Shown here: piece after piece, positions 43,767 to 52,122 of the stretch
Layout of the letters: each line of letters opens with the position of its first letter
How positions within the stretch are numbered: the first letter of the stretch is position 1
Origin: Phenylobacterium deserti
Lineage (GTDB): Bacteria; Pseudomonadota; Alphaproteobacteria; Caulobacterales; Caulobacteraceae
Assembly (NCBI GenBank): GCA_945883235.1
Contig: CAMCXF010000011.1
Span: 24,739 to 88,738 of the forward strand
Direction of reading: 5' to 3'
Length of the DNA stretch: 64,000 nucleotides
Position numbers and translations under genes: made by a program
The notes under the pieces: generated by a model
What the model was told of the DNA's origin: nothing
The model's database searches: none
What the model saw: the letters and a program-made list of their open reading frames with translations, nothing else

Positions 43767-44606
43767 TCAGGTCTTCCTTCGAACCTGCAGGCCCCCGGGG
43801 TCAATCGGCATCCCGTGGACCTGCATATTGTGGCTGTGGGCCAGCTGGTGCAGCGCGAAAGCGGTCTGCATGGCACTCACCCGACCCTGGGCGTCCTCAG
43901 CTGCATTGACCGCCTCCTTGGCCAACTTGAGAGCGAACATCGGCTTGCTGGCAATGCGGGTAGCCAGGTCCAGGGTGAACGTAGCCAATTCTGACGCCGG
44001 GACGACGTGATTGACCATGCCCAGCGCCTTGGCGTCCTGCGCCGTCAGCCAGTCGGCGGTGAACAGCAGTTCCTTGGCCTTGCGCGGACCCAACTCCCAC
44101 GGGTGGGCGAAGTATTCTACCCCGGCGACCCCCATACCCACGGTGTTGTCACAGAAGGCCGCATCGTCGGCCGCAACGATCAGGTCGCAGGGCCAGGCCA
44201 ACATCAGACCGCCGGCGATGCATTTTCCCTGTACCTGGGCAATGGTCGGCTTGGGGATGTTCCGCCAACGCTCCGAAAGGCCGAGATAGACCTCCTTCTC
44301 GCGCGCCATCCGGCCCTCGGCACCGGCACAGCCAAATCCGCACCAGGTGCCAACCGGGTCATGCCCGGCCATCTGGTCGGTGATTGAGCCCTGCTCCCGG
44401 AGGTCGTGGCCGGACGAAAAGTGGGGGCCGGCAGCGGACAGGATGATGACCTTTATCGCGTCGTCACGCGCGGCCTGGTCGAAGGCCGTGTTCAGAGCGT
44501 AGAGCAGGATCGTATCCTGGGCGTTGCGGCTTTCGGGTCGGTTCAGCACCAGCCGGGCGACACCCGCAGCCGGGGTCTCGTAAAGGATCGTCGGTGCATC
44601 GGTCAT
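43767..44606 (-). CDS. enoyl-CoA hydratase
   Basis: A 279-residue crotonase. Oxyanion-hole segments AAGPHFSSGHDL and QGKCIAGGLMLAWPCDLIVAADDAAF, and the catalytic-Glu position falls in NTVGMGVAGVEYFAHPWELG. The insert GSITDQMAGHDPVGTWCGFGCAGAEGRMAREKEVYLGLS is characteristic of an acyl-CoA hydratase subgroup often linked to steroid or aromatic degradation genes. Upstream of the Lrp gene on the same strand. Confidence 0.88.
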   Translation of the reverse strand: MTDAPTILYETPAAGVARLVLNRPESRNAQDTILLYALNTAFDQAARDDAIKVIILSAAGPHFSSGHDLREQGSITDQMAGHDPVGTWCGFGCAGAEGRMAREKEVYLGLSERWRNIPKPTIAQVQGKCIAGGLMLAWPCDLIVAADDAAFCDNTVGMGVAGVEYFAHPWELGPRKAKELLFTADWLTAQDAKALGMVNHVVPASELATFTLDLATRIASKPMFALKLAKEAVNAAEDAQGRVSAMQTAFALHQLAHSHNMQVHGMPIDPGGLQVRRKT

Positions 44607-44847
44607 GGTGGTCCTCCCAGGCGTCGCCGCATAACAGCCTGTCCACGGTCAACTGTCACGCCGGAGCCGCCACACCGCGGACGTGGAGGAATCGGCGCTG
44701 GAGACGCTTTCCAGGTCCAGCGAGCTATATCGACGCCTTCGCCGATATCCAGTGGCGCACAGCGAACGCCGCGTTAGGATGCACCAAGCGACTCGGTTCC
44801 AGCGGCCCCCGCTGGGACCTCGCGACAACATCTAGCCGGGGGAGCCC

Positions 44848-45108
44848 ATGGCCACGGAAAAAAAGACGAACGCCCTGCAGAAGCCTCTGACGCCGTCGCC
44901 GGAGCTGGCCGCGGTGGTTGGCGCGGGTCAGCTCTCGCGCGGTGAGACGGTCTCGAAAATCTGGGTATATATCAAGGCGAACAACCTTCAGGATCCCGCC
45001 AACAGGCGCGATATCCTGGCTGACGCCAAGCTGAAGGCCGTCTTTGATGGCAAAGACAAGGTCAGCATGTTCGAAATGAACAAGCACCTCGCCCGTCATC
45101 TGAAATAG
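44848..45108 (+). CDS. SWIB/MDM2-domain protein
   Basis: An 86-residue protein consisting almost entirely of a SWIB domain: LQKPLTPSPELAAVVGAGQLSRGETVSKIWVYIKANNLQDPANRRDILADAKLKAVFDGKDKVSMFEMNKHLARHL. The fold is eukaryote-like (MDM2, SWI/SNF) and occurs as short proteins in some bacteria, including Alphaproteobacteria and Chlamydia; role probably DNA- or chromatin-related but unproven. Confidence 0.92.
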   Translation: MATEKKTNALQKPLTPSPELAAVVGAGQLSRGETVSKIWVYIKANNLQDPANRRDILADAKLKAVFDGKDKVSMFEMNKHLARHLK

Positions 45109-45154
45109 AAGACGTGTTCAGCGGCGTGCCGTCGCCGTGACGATTTGATCCGAC

Positions 45155-45186
45155 GAGACCTCGCAGGCGATTGTTTGCGAGGTCTC
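45155..45186 (+). terminator. hairpin after the SWIB gene
   Basis: An 11-bp perfect stem (GAGACCTCGCA, 45155-45165, with TGCGAGGTCTC, 45176-45186) and a 10-base loop. It is followed by TTCATTGTTG, so a weak or bidirectional terminator rather than a classic T-run. Confidence 0.6.
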
Positions 45187-45253
45187 TTCATTGTTGAGCT
45201 GTGCTTCGGTAAACGCGCCCTTCAAACCGACAGACCACCTAGATGGACCACCC

Positions 45254-45994
45254 GTGAAGTCCCCAAACCGAGCCATCATCCTTGCCGCGGGGCAGGGCAA
45301 GCGCCTGCTGCCGCTGACCGAGAACCGGCCGAAGTGCCTGATCGAGCTCTCGGGGCGCACCCTGCTGGCCTGGCAGTTGTTGCGTCTGCAGGCCGCCGGC
45401 GTCGATGAGGCGGTGATCGTCACAGGATTTCGGGCGGACGCGGTCGAGGCCGAGGTCCGAAGCCTGAACCTGACCATGCCCGTTCGGCTGGCATTCAATC
45501 CATTTTACACGGTGTCCGACAACACGGCGTCTTGCTGGATTGTCAGGGGCGAGTTTGACCGCGACGTGCTGGTGCTGAACGGCGACACCCTGTTTGGCGA
45601 AGGTGTCGCAGAGCGGTTGCTGTCTGTTGCCGAGGCCGACATTATCGTCACCATCGATCGCAAGCCCTCTTACGACGCCGATGACATGAAGGTTCTGACG
45701 GAGGGCGGTGCTCTGCGCGCCATTGGCAAGACCATCGAAGCCTACGACGCCGAATCCATTGGTTTTCTGCGCTTCTCTACGGCCGGTGCGGCAAGGTTTG
45801 CGGCAGGGGTTGATCACGTTTTGCAGTCACCCGAAGGCCTGCGCCGCTGGTATCTCAGCGTCATCGACGAACTGGCCCATAGCGGCGTCGATGTCCGCGT
45901 GTGTTCGATTGAAGGCCTGGAGTGGGGGGAGATGGATTTTCCGCAGGACGTCGTGGAGTTGAACCGGCTGTCAGCGGAATGGACCGAGCCATAA
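45254..45994 (+). CDS. LicC-like sugar-phosphate/phosphocholine nucleotidyltransferase
   Basis: 246 residues. The nucleotide-binding signature AIILAAGQGKRLLPLTENRPKCLIEL, the metal Asp in VLVLNGDTLF, and the ending EGLEWGEMDFPQDVVELNR match phosphocholine cytidylyltransferase-like enzymes. It likely makes a CDP- or NDP-activated head group. GTG at 45254 sits just before the conserved core; an in-frame start at 45191 would add a poorly conserved 21-residue extension. Its place beside the sphingolipid genes suggests head-group activation (inference). Confidence 0.82.
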   Translation: MKSPNRAIILAAGQGKRLLPLTENRPKCLIELSGRTLLAWQLLRLQAAGVDEAVIVTGFRADAVEAEVRSLNLTMPVRLAFNPFYTVSDNTASCWIVRGEFDRDVLVLNGDTLFGEGVAERLLSVAEADIIVTIDRKPSYDADDMKVLTEGGALRAIGKTIEAYDAESIGFLRFSTAGAARFAAGVDHVLQSPEGLRRWYLSVIDELAHSGVDVRVCSIEGLEWGEMDFPQDVVELNRLSAEWTEP

Positions 45995-46006
45995 GGACCC
46001 CAAGGA

Positions 46007-46756
46007 TCAGTCGCCGACGATCTTTCTGACCAGATCCAGATCCGCAGCCTTGTCCACGTCTACTGACGCCAGGCCGTAGGGCGTCTCCACAATCGCGGCT
46101 GCCACACCCGCAAGCCGGCCGAGCCGCGCGGCGGCATCCTTCAGGGATAGCCGACCCGTCGCATACTGCAACAGCATGCCCTTCCCCAGGATCTGCGCCA
46201 TGCGCCAGGGCCGCTTGCGCTCGGCCTCGACACGGCGCCACAGGTCGATGACGCCCAGAGATTGGCCATTGGACAACCAGAACAGGTTACAACCCGACCA
46301 TTGACCGTCGGCCAGCTTCAGCCAGGTACGTTGCGTTCCCGGCGCCGCTGCCTCGACCGTAGCGCGGGCCGCCACCAAAGCGGCGACGTCGACATCTGCC
46401 GGGATCTCGGCGAGGAAGTGTCGTACCCAGTCGCCTTGCAGCAGGGCGTGGTCGGCGGTGGTGACCAGCACGGGGGTTCCCAGCACCTCGGCACCGCGTT
46501 TGACACTCAAACTGGGCCCGGCCGCCTCATCAATCACATCAACGCCCAAGCGTAAGGCCTCGCCGCGCACGTCCGGGTGGCTCGAGATTACGGCGATTCG
46601 CGCCGCTCCTGCGGCCTCGAGCGCGCCCACGACCCGCGCCAGCAAGGTCTTGCCCTCCAAGGCAATCAGCGCCTTGTGCCCGACGCCAGCATAAGTCGCC
46701 ACTGCGTCGACCTCGCCGCGCGACCCGGCCAGCACCAGCGCGTTGAATGGCGTCAA
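46007..46756 (-). CDS. MobA-like NTP transferase domain protein
   Basis: About 249 residues, GT-A fold nucleotidyltransferase: FNALVLAGSRG at the N-terminus, HKALIALEGKTLLARVVGAL and VTTADHALL (the metal-binding region, with Asp). TTG at 46756 overlaps the stop of the upstream ceramide synthase (TTGA), so it closes the lptF-like / lptG-like / bcerS operon. Substrate unknown; head-group activation is plausible. Confidence 0.78.
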   Translation of the reverse strand: MTPFNALVLAGSRGEVDAVATYAGVGHKALIALEGKTLLARVVGALEAAGAARIAVISSHPDVRGEALRLGVDVIDEAAGPSLSVKRGAEVLGTPVLVTTADHALLQGDWVRHFLAEIPADVDVAALVAARATVEAAAPGTQRTWLKLADGQWSGCNLFWLSNGQSLGVIDLWRRVEAERKRPWRMAQILGKGMLLQYATGRLSLKDAAARLGRLAGVAAAIVETPYGLASVDVDKAADLDLVRKIVGD

Positions 46757-47898
46757 GTCAGGGCCTTCTGGTAGAGCCGATAGGTCTTGTAGATCTTGGC
46801 TCCGCCGACGTCGCAGATCCTGCGCATTGGCAGGTTGTCTTCCAGCACCCATGACAGTTCATAGCGCGCGTAACCCAGCTCGCGCGCCGCCTGAGCGACC
46901 GCGTCAATCAACAGGAACGGCAGAAGTTGGCCCCGCAACGATCCTGCGACCTTGCGCTTTACGCCCATCAAAGGCACGCGGCCCGTCTTCACCCCCCGGA
47001 TTTTAAGGCGCCAGATCAGCTTCGCCCAGCCGAAGGGGAACAGCTTGCCCTTCAGGTCGGCAATCGCTTCGTTGATGTTGGGCAACAGGATCATGAACCC
47101 CACGGTCTCGCCATCGACCTCTGCAAACCACGTCAGCCGCTTGTCGATCAGCAACTTCAGGGTCGCAGCCAGCGCCTTGGTCTCGGCTTCAGTGGTGGGC
47201 GTGAAACCCCAGTTGCCCGACCATGCGTCGTTGAGGATGCCGGTCAGGGTATCAACCTCGGCATCGAACCGGCTCATGTCCAGCATCCGCAAAGTGACTC
47301 CCTCGGGCGGACCTTTGCGGATACGCCTCAGGATCGGGGCCGGAAGGTCGTCTTTGACGCTGCAAATGTAGGCGAAAATGTCTTTGGCGCGACCGTAGCC
47401 CTGTTCCTCGATCCGCGCGGCGAGGTAGCGCGCATCGTGGCTCATCATAAACATGGGTGGGTTTTCGTGACCCTCAACCAGAAGTCCGACCTCTTCATTG
47501 GTTGATAGATTTACCGGACCCAATGCGGCCCGACAGCCCCGCGTGCGGAGCCAATCTTCGGCGACCGTAAACAGGGCGGCGAAGATCGTCGGATCATCCT
47601 CGGCCGCGACCATGCCGAAATTGCCGATACCTTGAGGCGTCTGGGGATTGAGGCGATCAATCTGCGCGCTGATCCGGCCCACATCACGACCATAGCGCAC
47701 GGCCAGCCAGAACTCGACCTCGGCATGCTCGAAGAACGGATTGCCCTTGGCTGTCAAGGATTGCTGCCGCTCAAACACCAGTGGTGCCACGTAGTTGGGA
47801 TCGTCTGCACCAAGTCGCATCGGAAGACGGATGAAGCGGTCCAACTCCACCTTCGACCGGACCGGAACGATCCGGATGCCCCCCGCCGCGTCCATCAC
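46753..47898 (-). CDS. bcerS: GNAT-like N-acyltransferase, bacterial ceramide synthase
   Basis: A 381-residue protein in the family long mis-annotated as dATP pyrophosphohydrolase. In Caulobacter a protein of this family, encoded in the sphingolipid locus, N-acylates the long-chain base to give (oxidised) dihydroceramide. Seen here: VRSKVELDRFIRLPMRLGADDPNYVAPL, NPFFEHAEVEFWLA, GPVNLSTNEEVGLLVEG, and a GNAT-type C-terminus ending DVGGAKIYKTYRLYQK. Its GTG overlaps the LptG-like stop by four bases. The assignment rests on family and context. Confidence 0.82.
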   Translation of the reverse strand: MMDAAGGIRIVPVRSKVELDRFIRLPMRLGADDPNYVAPLVFERQQSLTAKGNPFFEHAEVEFWLAVRYGRDVGRISAQIDRLNPQTPQGIGNFGMVAAEDDPTIFAALFTVAEDWLRTRGCRAALGPVNLSTNEEVGLLVEGHENPPMFMMSHDARYLAARIEEQGYGRAKDIFAYICSVKDDLPAPILRRIRKGPPEGVTLRMLDMSRFDAEVDTLTGILNDAWSGNWGFTPTTEAETKALAATLKLLIDKRLTWFAEVDGETVGFMILLPNINEAIADLKGKLFPFGWAKLIWRLKIRGVKTGRVPLMGVKRKVAGSLRGQLLPFLLIDAVAQAARELGYARYELSWVLEDNLPMRRICDVGGAKIYKTYRLYQKALT

Positions 47899-48953
47899 CC
47901 CTCCAGGTAAATCAACGCCGTGACGCCGAGCGCCGCAAACATGGCCGGTGCCGCCCAGGCTGCCAGAATTGGCGGTGCCGCGCCGCTTTCACCCAACGCC
48001 GTAAAGGCCCCATCAAACACCAGATACAACAGGCCGGCAGCAAGACACTGAACCAGCAGGGTCGCCCCGCCGCCCCGGAAGTTGGCCATGGAAGCGGGGG
48101 CCGCCAGCAGCAGCATGACGATGCAGGCCAGTGGGGCGGCCCAGGCCCGTTGAAGCTGGGTGTCGTAGAATGTGCGAGGCCGCGTGGAGAGCCCGCCTGC
48201 AAGGGCGCGGCTGGCCTCCTGCGGGGTGACAATGGTCTGACCCGCGGCCATGGCTCTTACGTCGGCCGGTTGCAGGCTCTGGGTCCATCCCATGGTCCTG
48301 GCGGAGCCTTCCGAAATGCTCGCAGCGGCCAGCGTCTCAAACCGGGGTTCAATCAGCGTCCACCGTCCAGCCCCCCAGACGGCAGCCTTCGCCGTGGTCC
48401 GTTCCACCAGCCGCCCGCTTTCATCGCGGCGATACAGCGTGACGTTCTCCAGGCTGCGGCCGTCGGGATCGCGGGGGACCGCCACAACCACCTCGTCGCC
48501 AAGCCGGAAGGTCACCGGGTCAATCGTTTTGGAGGCATCCTTTGGCGCACTGGCCTGCCACCAGGCGCTCAGCATCTGGTCGGTCTTTGGGGCGATGACC
48601 ATTCCGATCGCGAGTTGCGCCAGTGCCAATGCCGCGACCGCCGGTGCAGCCATCAAGGTAATCCGATAGGCCGAGATACCCGTCGAGCGCATCGCCGTCA
48701 CAGCGCTCTCGCCGGCCAGCTTGGCGAACGCGAACAGCGATCCAGCCAGCACGGCCAGGGGTGCCGCCTGTTCGATCAGGCGCGGCATCCGCAGCATCGC
48801 GTAGTAGGCGACTCCACCTGGACCCAGGTTGCGGTCCAGGATCTGGGTAGTGACCTCCAGCAGGTCGATGATCTGCAGGACGCCGGCCAGAACGGCCAGT
48901 GCGGCCAGCACCCGCGACGCCATCAGCTTCAGAAGAAATGCGGACAGCGTCAT
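47895..48953 (-). CDS. LptG-like permease (YjgQ family)
   Basis: 352 residues: two N-terminal and four C-terminal membrane helices flanking a periplasmic beta-jellyroll, the LptF/LptG layout. Motifs: LLEVTTQILDRN, ESAVTAMRSTGISAYRI (coupling-helix region) and FYDTQLQRAWAAPLACIVMLLLAAP. Overlaps both the LptF-like gene and bcerS by four bases. Standard LptFG export LPS; here the location in the ceramide locus suggests a dedicated sphingolipid exporter (inference), unless this is the only LptFG of the genome. Confidence 0.85.
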   Translation of the reverse strand: MTLSAFLLKLMASRVLAALAVLAGVLQIIDLLEVTTQILDRNLGPGGVAYYAMLRMPRLIEQAAPLAVLAGSLFAFAKLAGESAVTAMRSTGISAYRITLMAAPAVAALALAQLAIGMVIAPKTDQMLSAWWQASAPKDASKTIDPVTFRLGDEVVVAVPRDPDGRSLENVTLYRRDESGRLVERTTAKAAVWGAGRWTLIEPRFETLAAASISEGSARTMGWTQSLQPADVRAMAAGQTIVTPQEASRALAGGLSTRPRTFYDTQLQRAWAAPLACIVMLLLAAPASMANFRGGGATLLVQCLAAGLLYLVFDGAFTALGESGAAPPILAAWAAPAMFAALGVTALIYLEG

Positions 48954-50134
48954 GCCGACTTCAGACCGGTGGCTTTTGGCTGCAGCCGGGCAATCAGGCT
49001 CGAGATGTACTCCAGGACCCGTCCGACCGGTGTTTCACCCGGTCGCTTCCGACTGGTGAGAAACACCGTCGCGGCGATGATGGCGAAGGCCAGGAACGGG
49101 CCGCCAACCGCCAGTTCCGCCGACGCGCGCCCGGTGGCTGCCAGCCCTTGACCCAACTGAACGGCATGGAAGAAAGCCAGCAACAAGAACCCTCCCACAA
49201 TCATTCCGGGTGCCCGGCCACTGCGCTTTGCGGACAGACCCAGGGGCACGCCCAGCAGGGCCAACAGCGGCAGGACAAATGCTTTGGCCAGGCGGCCGTA
49301 CAGTTCGCCCTTCAACGCTTCGCGGGGGATTGCCGAATTATCGTTCCCGGCCTGCCGAGCCAGCTCAAACAGCGTCAGTTCGCGCTCGTCGCCGCCGCGC
49401 GCGCGCAGCAGGCGGGCGGGGCCGGTCAAGGGCAACTGCATGGTGAATGCCTTGAAGCTCAGAACCTCGGGGCGTCCATCGGCGTTGAACCGCAGCTGCT
49501 GGCCATTCTTCAGTTCAAGGCGAACGCTCTTGCCGTCCGGCATGCGACGCACTTCGGCCATACCGGCAGTGGTGATTTCTTCTCTGCCCTGCTCTGTAAT
49601 CCGGCGGACGAGGACGCGGGAAAGTTGCTGCCCCGCCGCGTCGGCTTCGTCAGCCGTGACCGTCAGGTTCGTTGACGGAATCAGAATGGTTTCAGCCGGG
49701 ACCAGCCCGTTCCAGCCTGCATTCTGCGCCGAGTGAAGGACGGCCCGATAGGCGTACCGGCTGTAGGGCTGCAAGAATCCGAACACCAACAGGCTGACGG
49801 CGGTGAGGGCGGCGGCCAGGCAAAGGTAGGGTGCCGCCAGCCGGGTTAGGGATACGCCCGCCGCCAGGAACGCGTCGACTTCTGACGCCTGATTCAGCCG
49901 GTTCACCACGACCAGAAGCGCCAGAAAGAAGGCCGCCGGAAGCGTTAGGCCCACGTAATGCGGCACCAGGTTGACCGCCAGCTGCGCCACGAAACCGAAC
50001 CGATCATTGGATGCTGCCAACATGTCGAGCAACCGTAGTGTCCGCTCAAGCAACAGCGCGATCATGGTGACACCGGTCGCTCCCACCATTGGCCAGAATG
50101 AGAGCCTCAAGAGATATCGGTCAATGAGACTCAA
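48950..50134 (-). CDS. LptF-like permease (YjgP family)
   Basis: About 394 residues with the same LptF/LptG topology: SLIDRYLLRLSFWPMVGATGVTMIALLLERTLRLLD at the start, QASEVDAFLAAGVSLTRLAAPYL in the coupling region, and VLPLLALLGVPLGLSAKRSG near the end. GGGGA precedes the TTG at 50134; the frame extends to 50179. It pairs with the LptG-like protein to form the transmembrane part of an ABC exporter, whose LptB ATPase is not in the window. Confidence 0.85.
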   Translation of the reverse strand: MSLIDRYLLRLSFWPMVGATGVTMIALLLERTLRLLDMLAASNDRFGFVAQLAVNLVPHYVGLTLPAAFFLALLVVVNRLNQASEVDAFLAAGVSLTRLAAPYLCLAAALTAVSLLVFGFLQPYSRYAYRAVLHSAQNAGWNGLVPAETILIPSTNLTVTADEADAAGQQLSRVLVRRITEQGREEITTAGMAEVRRMPDGKSVRLELKNGQQLRFNADGRPEVLSFKAFTMQLPLTGPARLLRARGGDERELTLFELARQAGNDNSAIPREALKGELYGRLAKAFVLPLLALLGVPLGLSAKRSGRAPGMIVGGFLLLAFFHAVQLGQGLAATGRASAELAVGGPFLAFAIIAATVFLTSRKRPGETPVGRVLEYISSLIARLQPKATGLKSA

Positions 50135-50156
50135 TTGTGTCCCCGGTTGGTGGCGA

Positions 50157-50591
50157 TCATGACCGCCAGCCTGCGGCAAGTCCGGCAGCCAAAGCCGCGA
50201 CGTCTTCCTCGCTCAGTGCGACGTGGGACGCAAGGGCTGGAGGACCCGGCCAACCTGCATCCTTGAACGTGTGCCCTGCGTAAGTTCGCTCGCCGTCATA
50301 GCGTGGCAGGACGTGGAAGTGGACATCATGATCAACCATCATCAGCATAAGGTAGTTGATGCGATCATAGGCAACAGTGTGGCGAAGCAAGGCCTCAATC
50401 CCGTCAACAGCCTGCTTCATGTCTGCAAATGCTGCCGGGCTGAGGTCCGAGAACGCCTGAGCTTCTTCCTTGCAAACCAGAACGAGGGCACCATAGGTCG
50501 GTTGTTGGGGGCGCACCAGGATCACCCAATGATCTGTTTCAGCGACCAGGCTCTTGGGGTAGCCGAATTTGCGAGCTGTGGCGTTCGTCAC
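50157..50591 (-). CDS. HIT family hydrolase
   Basis: About 144 residues. The HIT core reads VDHDVHFHVLPRY: the second and third His of the HxHxH triad are kept, while the first is replaced by Asp. Substrates of the family are nucleotide phosphoramidates, dinucleotide polyphosphates or NDP-sugars. The frame begins at GTG 50621, but MTNATARKFGYPKSLVAETDHW at 50591 is the likely homologous start. It is the first gene of the lptF-like operon, overlapped or separated by about 20 bases. A role in hydrolysing a nucleotide-activated lipid or head group is speculative. Confidence 0.8.
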   Translation of the reverse strand: MTNATARKFGYPKSLVAETDHWVILVRPQQPTYGALVLVCKEEAQAFSDLSPAAFADMKQAVDGIEALLRHTVAYDRINYLMLMMVDHDVHFHVLPRYDGERTYAGHTFKDAGWPGPPALASHVALSEEDVAALAAGLAAGWRS

Positions 50592-50647
50592 GACGTGTCC
50601 AAATCTGATGTGCGGCGACACCGCGCGACGATCATAGGGAGCCGGTC

Positions 50648-51121
50648 ATGAGCATGAAAGTCCGAACCGTGTTTCTCGGCCTCGCTGTCGGCCTGATGAG
50701 CGCCGCCCCGGCCCTTGCCCAGGACACGTGCGAGGGTGTGCGATCCTCGACGTCTGCGAAATTGTCCTTTCAGGTGATGGGGATACGGTCGGCGAAGGGC
50801 GAGGTCGCCTTGACGCTCTATCCGGATGACAAGCGTCGCTTTTTGGCCAAGGGCGGCAAGTTTGCCCGTGTCCGCACCAAGGCACAGTCCGTGGTCAAGG
50901 GCTGTTTTTGGGTGCCGCCGGGCAGTTACGCCCTTGCGATCTATCACGACAGCAATGGTGACCGTGATTTCAACCGCACGCTGGTCGGGTTGCCCGCCGA
51001 GGGCTTCGGGTTTTCCAACAATCCCGATACAAAGATCGGCTTGCCCGCGCTCTCCGCCGTGCGATTTAGCGTGGGATCTGGTGAGCGTTCTCTCTCGATC
51101 CAGATGCGTTACCTTCGCTAA
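50648..51121 (+). CDS. DUF2141 periplasmic protein
   Basis: 157 residues with a clear signal peptide (MSMKVRTVFLGLAVGLMSAAPALAQ). The DUF2141 core follows: IRSAKGEVALTLYPDD, VPPGSYALAIYHDSNGDRDFNRTLVGLPAEGFGFSNN. It is a secreted beta-sandwich of unknown function. GGGAGCCGGTC precedes the ATG. In Caulobacter-type sphingolipid loci I do not recall a proven role for it. Confidence 0.88.
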   Translation: MSMKVRTVFLGLAVGLMSAAPALAQDTCEGVRSSTSAKLSFQVMGIRSAKGEVALTLYPDDKRRFLAKGGKFARVRTKAQSVVKGCFWVPPGSYALAIYHDSNGDRDFNRTLVGLPAEGFGFSNNPDTKIGLPALSAVRFSVGSGERSLSIQMRYLR

Positions 51122-52005
51122 CTCAAGATGAACTGGCCGGTCGTAACGATGCCAAGATTAGCGGTAATCTCGCGCGCCGTCACACGAGTTTGAAACGCCG
51201 CACCGTGCCGTTCGATGTCTATTTCGTTCCAGCGCGCCGCCTGGTCGTGCGGGAGCCCGGCAGGCGTTGAGGCCGACGGAACGCCGATGACAGGGACGTC
51301 GGCGTGCGGGCCGGGGACCACGTTTAACAGCGCCTCATGGGCATGGCCGTGCAACACCAGTTCAGCGCCAGCGCGCCCGAGAGCTGCACGCATGCCGTAG
51401 GCGTCGGTCAGTGCCTTGCGTCTGGCGACCACGCCTGCCGCCAGCGGGTGATGCAGCAACACGACCCGATAGAGGCCCGCCTCGCCGGTTTCCCGTAGCA
51501 TTGCTTCGGCACGAACCACCTGATCTGACCCCAACGTCCCCTGGGCCAGATGAACGCGGGTTGGACCTGCGGAGGAGAGGTTCACAATCGCGACCGGTCC
51601 CCGAACCCGCAAGTAGGGAAAGCCAGCCCCGCCGGGATCTCCCAGCCATGGGCGTAATGGCCGGAAATCTGGCGACGCGTCGTGGCCCACAAGCGCGTCA
51701 TGATTTCCTGGACTGACGGTGATCCGGACCGGATCTCCCAGCCCAGCCAGCCAGGCCTGGGCCGCCTCGAATTCCTCAGGCGTGGAAAAATTGGTCAGGT
51801 CGCCAGTAATAGCCAGATGGTCTGCGCCACCTCTGAGAATGTCGGCGATGATCGCGTCGAGTACGGCCTTCACATGTCGACTGCGTTTACGCCGCCAGGC
51901 GAGCCGGCTCAGCAGCCGCTTGGACACGACATCGGCCCATCGGGGGGTTATATCCGGCGGCGGCAGATGCGGATCGGAGATGTGGGCGAGACGGAAGGCG
52001 GTCAA
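51118..52005 (-). CDS. metallophosphoesterase (CpdA-like)
   Basis: 295 residues with all calcineurin-type motifs: HISDPHL (metal), GDLTN, GNHD, LLHHPL and HGHAH. The compact fold matches class III phosphodiesterases and lipid-phosphate phosphatases. The position, divergent from the CDP-alcohol phosphotransferase and facing the DUF2141 gene, suggests a dephosphorylating step of head-group synthesis (inference). Overlaps the DUF2141 stop by four bases. Confidence 0.85.
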   Translation of the reverse strand: MTAFRLAHISDPHLPPPDITPRWADVVSKRLLSRLAWRRKRSRHVKAVLDAIIADILRGGADHLAITGDLTNFSTPEEFEAAQAWLAGLGDPVRITVSPGNHDALVGHDASPDFRPLRPWLGDPGGAGFPYLRVRGPVAIVNLSSAGPTRVHLAQGTLGSDQVVRAEAMLRETGEAGLYRVVLLHHPLAAGVVARRKALTDAYGMRAALGRAGAELVLHGHAHEALLNVVPGPHADVPVIGVPSASTPAGLPHDQAARWNEIDIERHGAAFQTRVTAREITANLGIVTTGQFILS

Positions 52006-52122
52006 ACGGCAGCCAGTGCTTTCCTATACGGTCGTCGCTCGGTATCAGGTTCCATCGATTTGCGTGAGGGGCGCGACCAGATTTTGCAAAAGTCCACTGA
52101 CGCATCCAGCAAGCCTGTCGGC

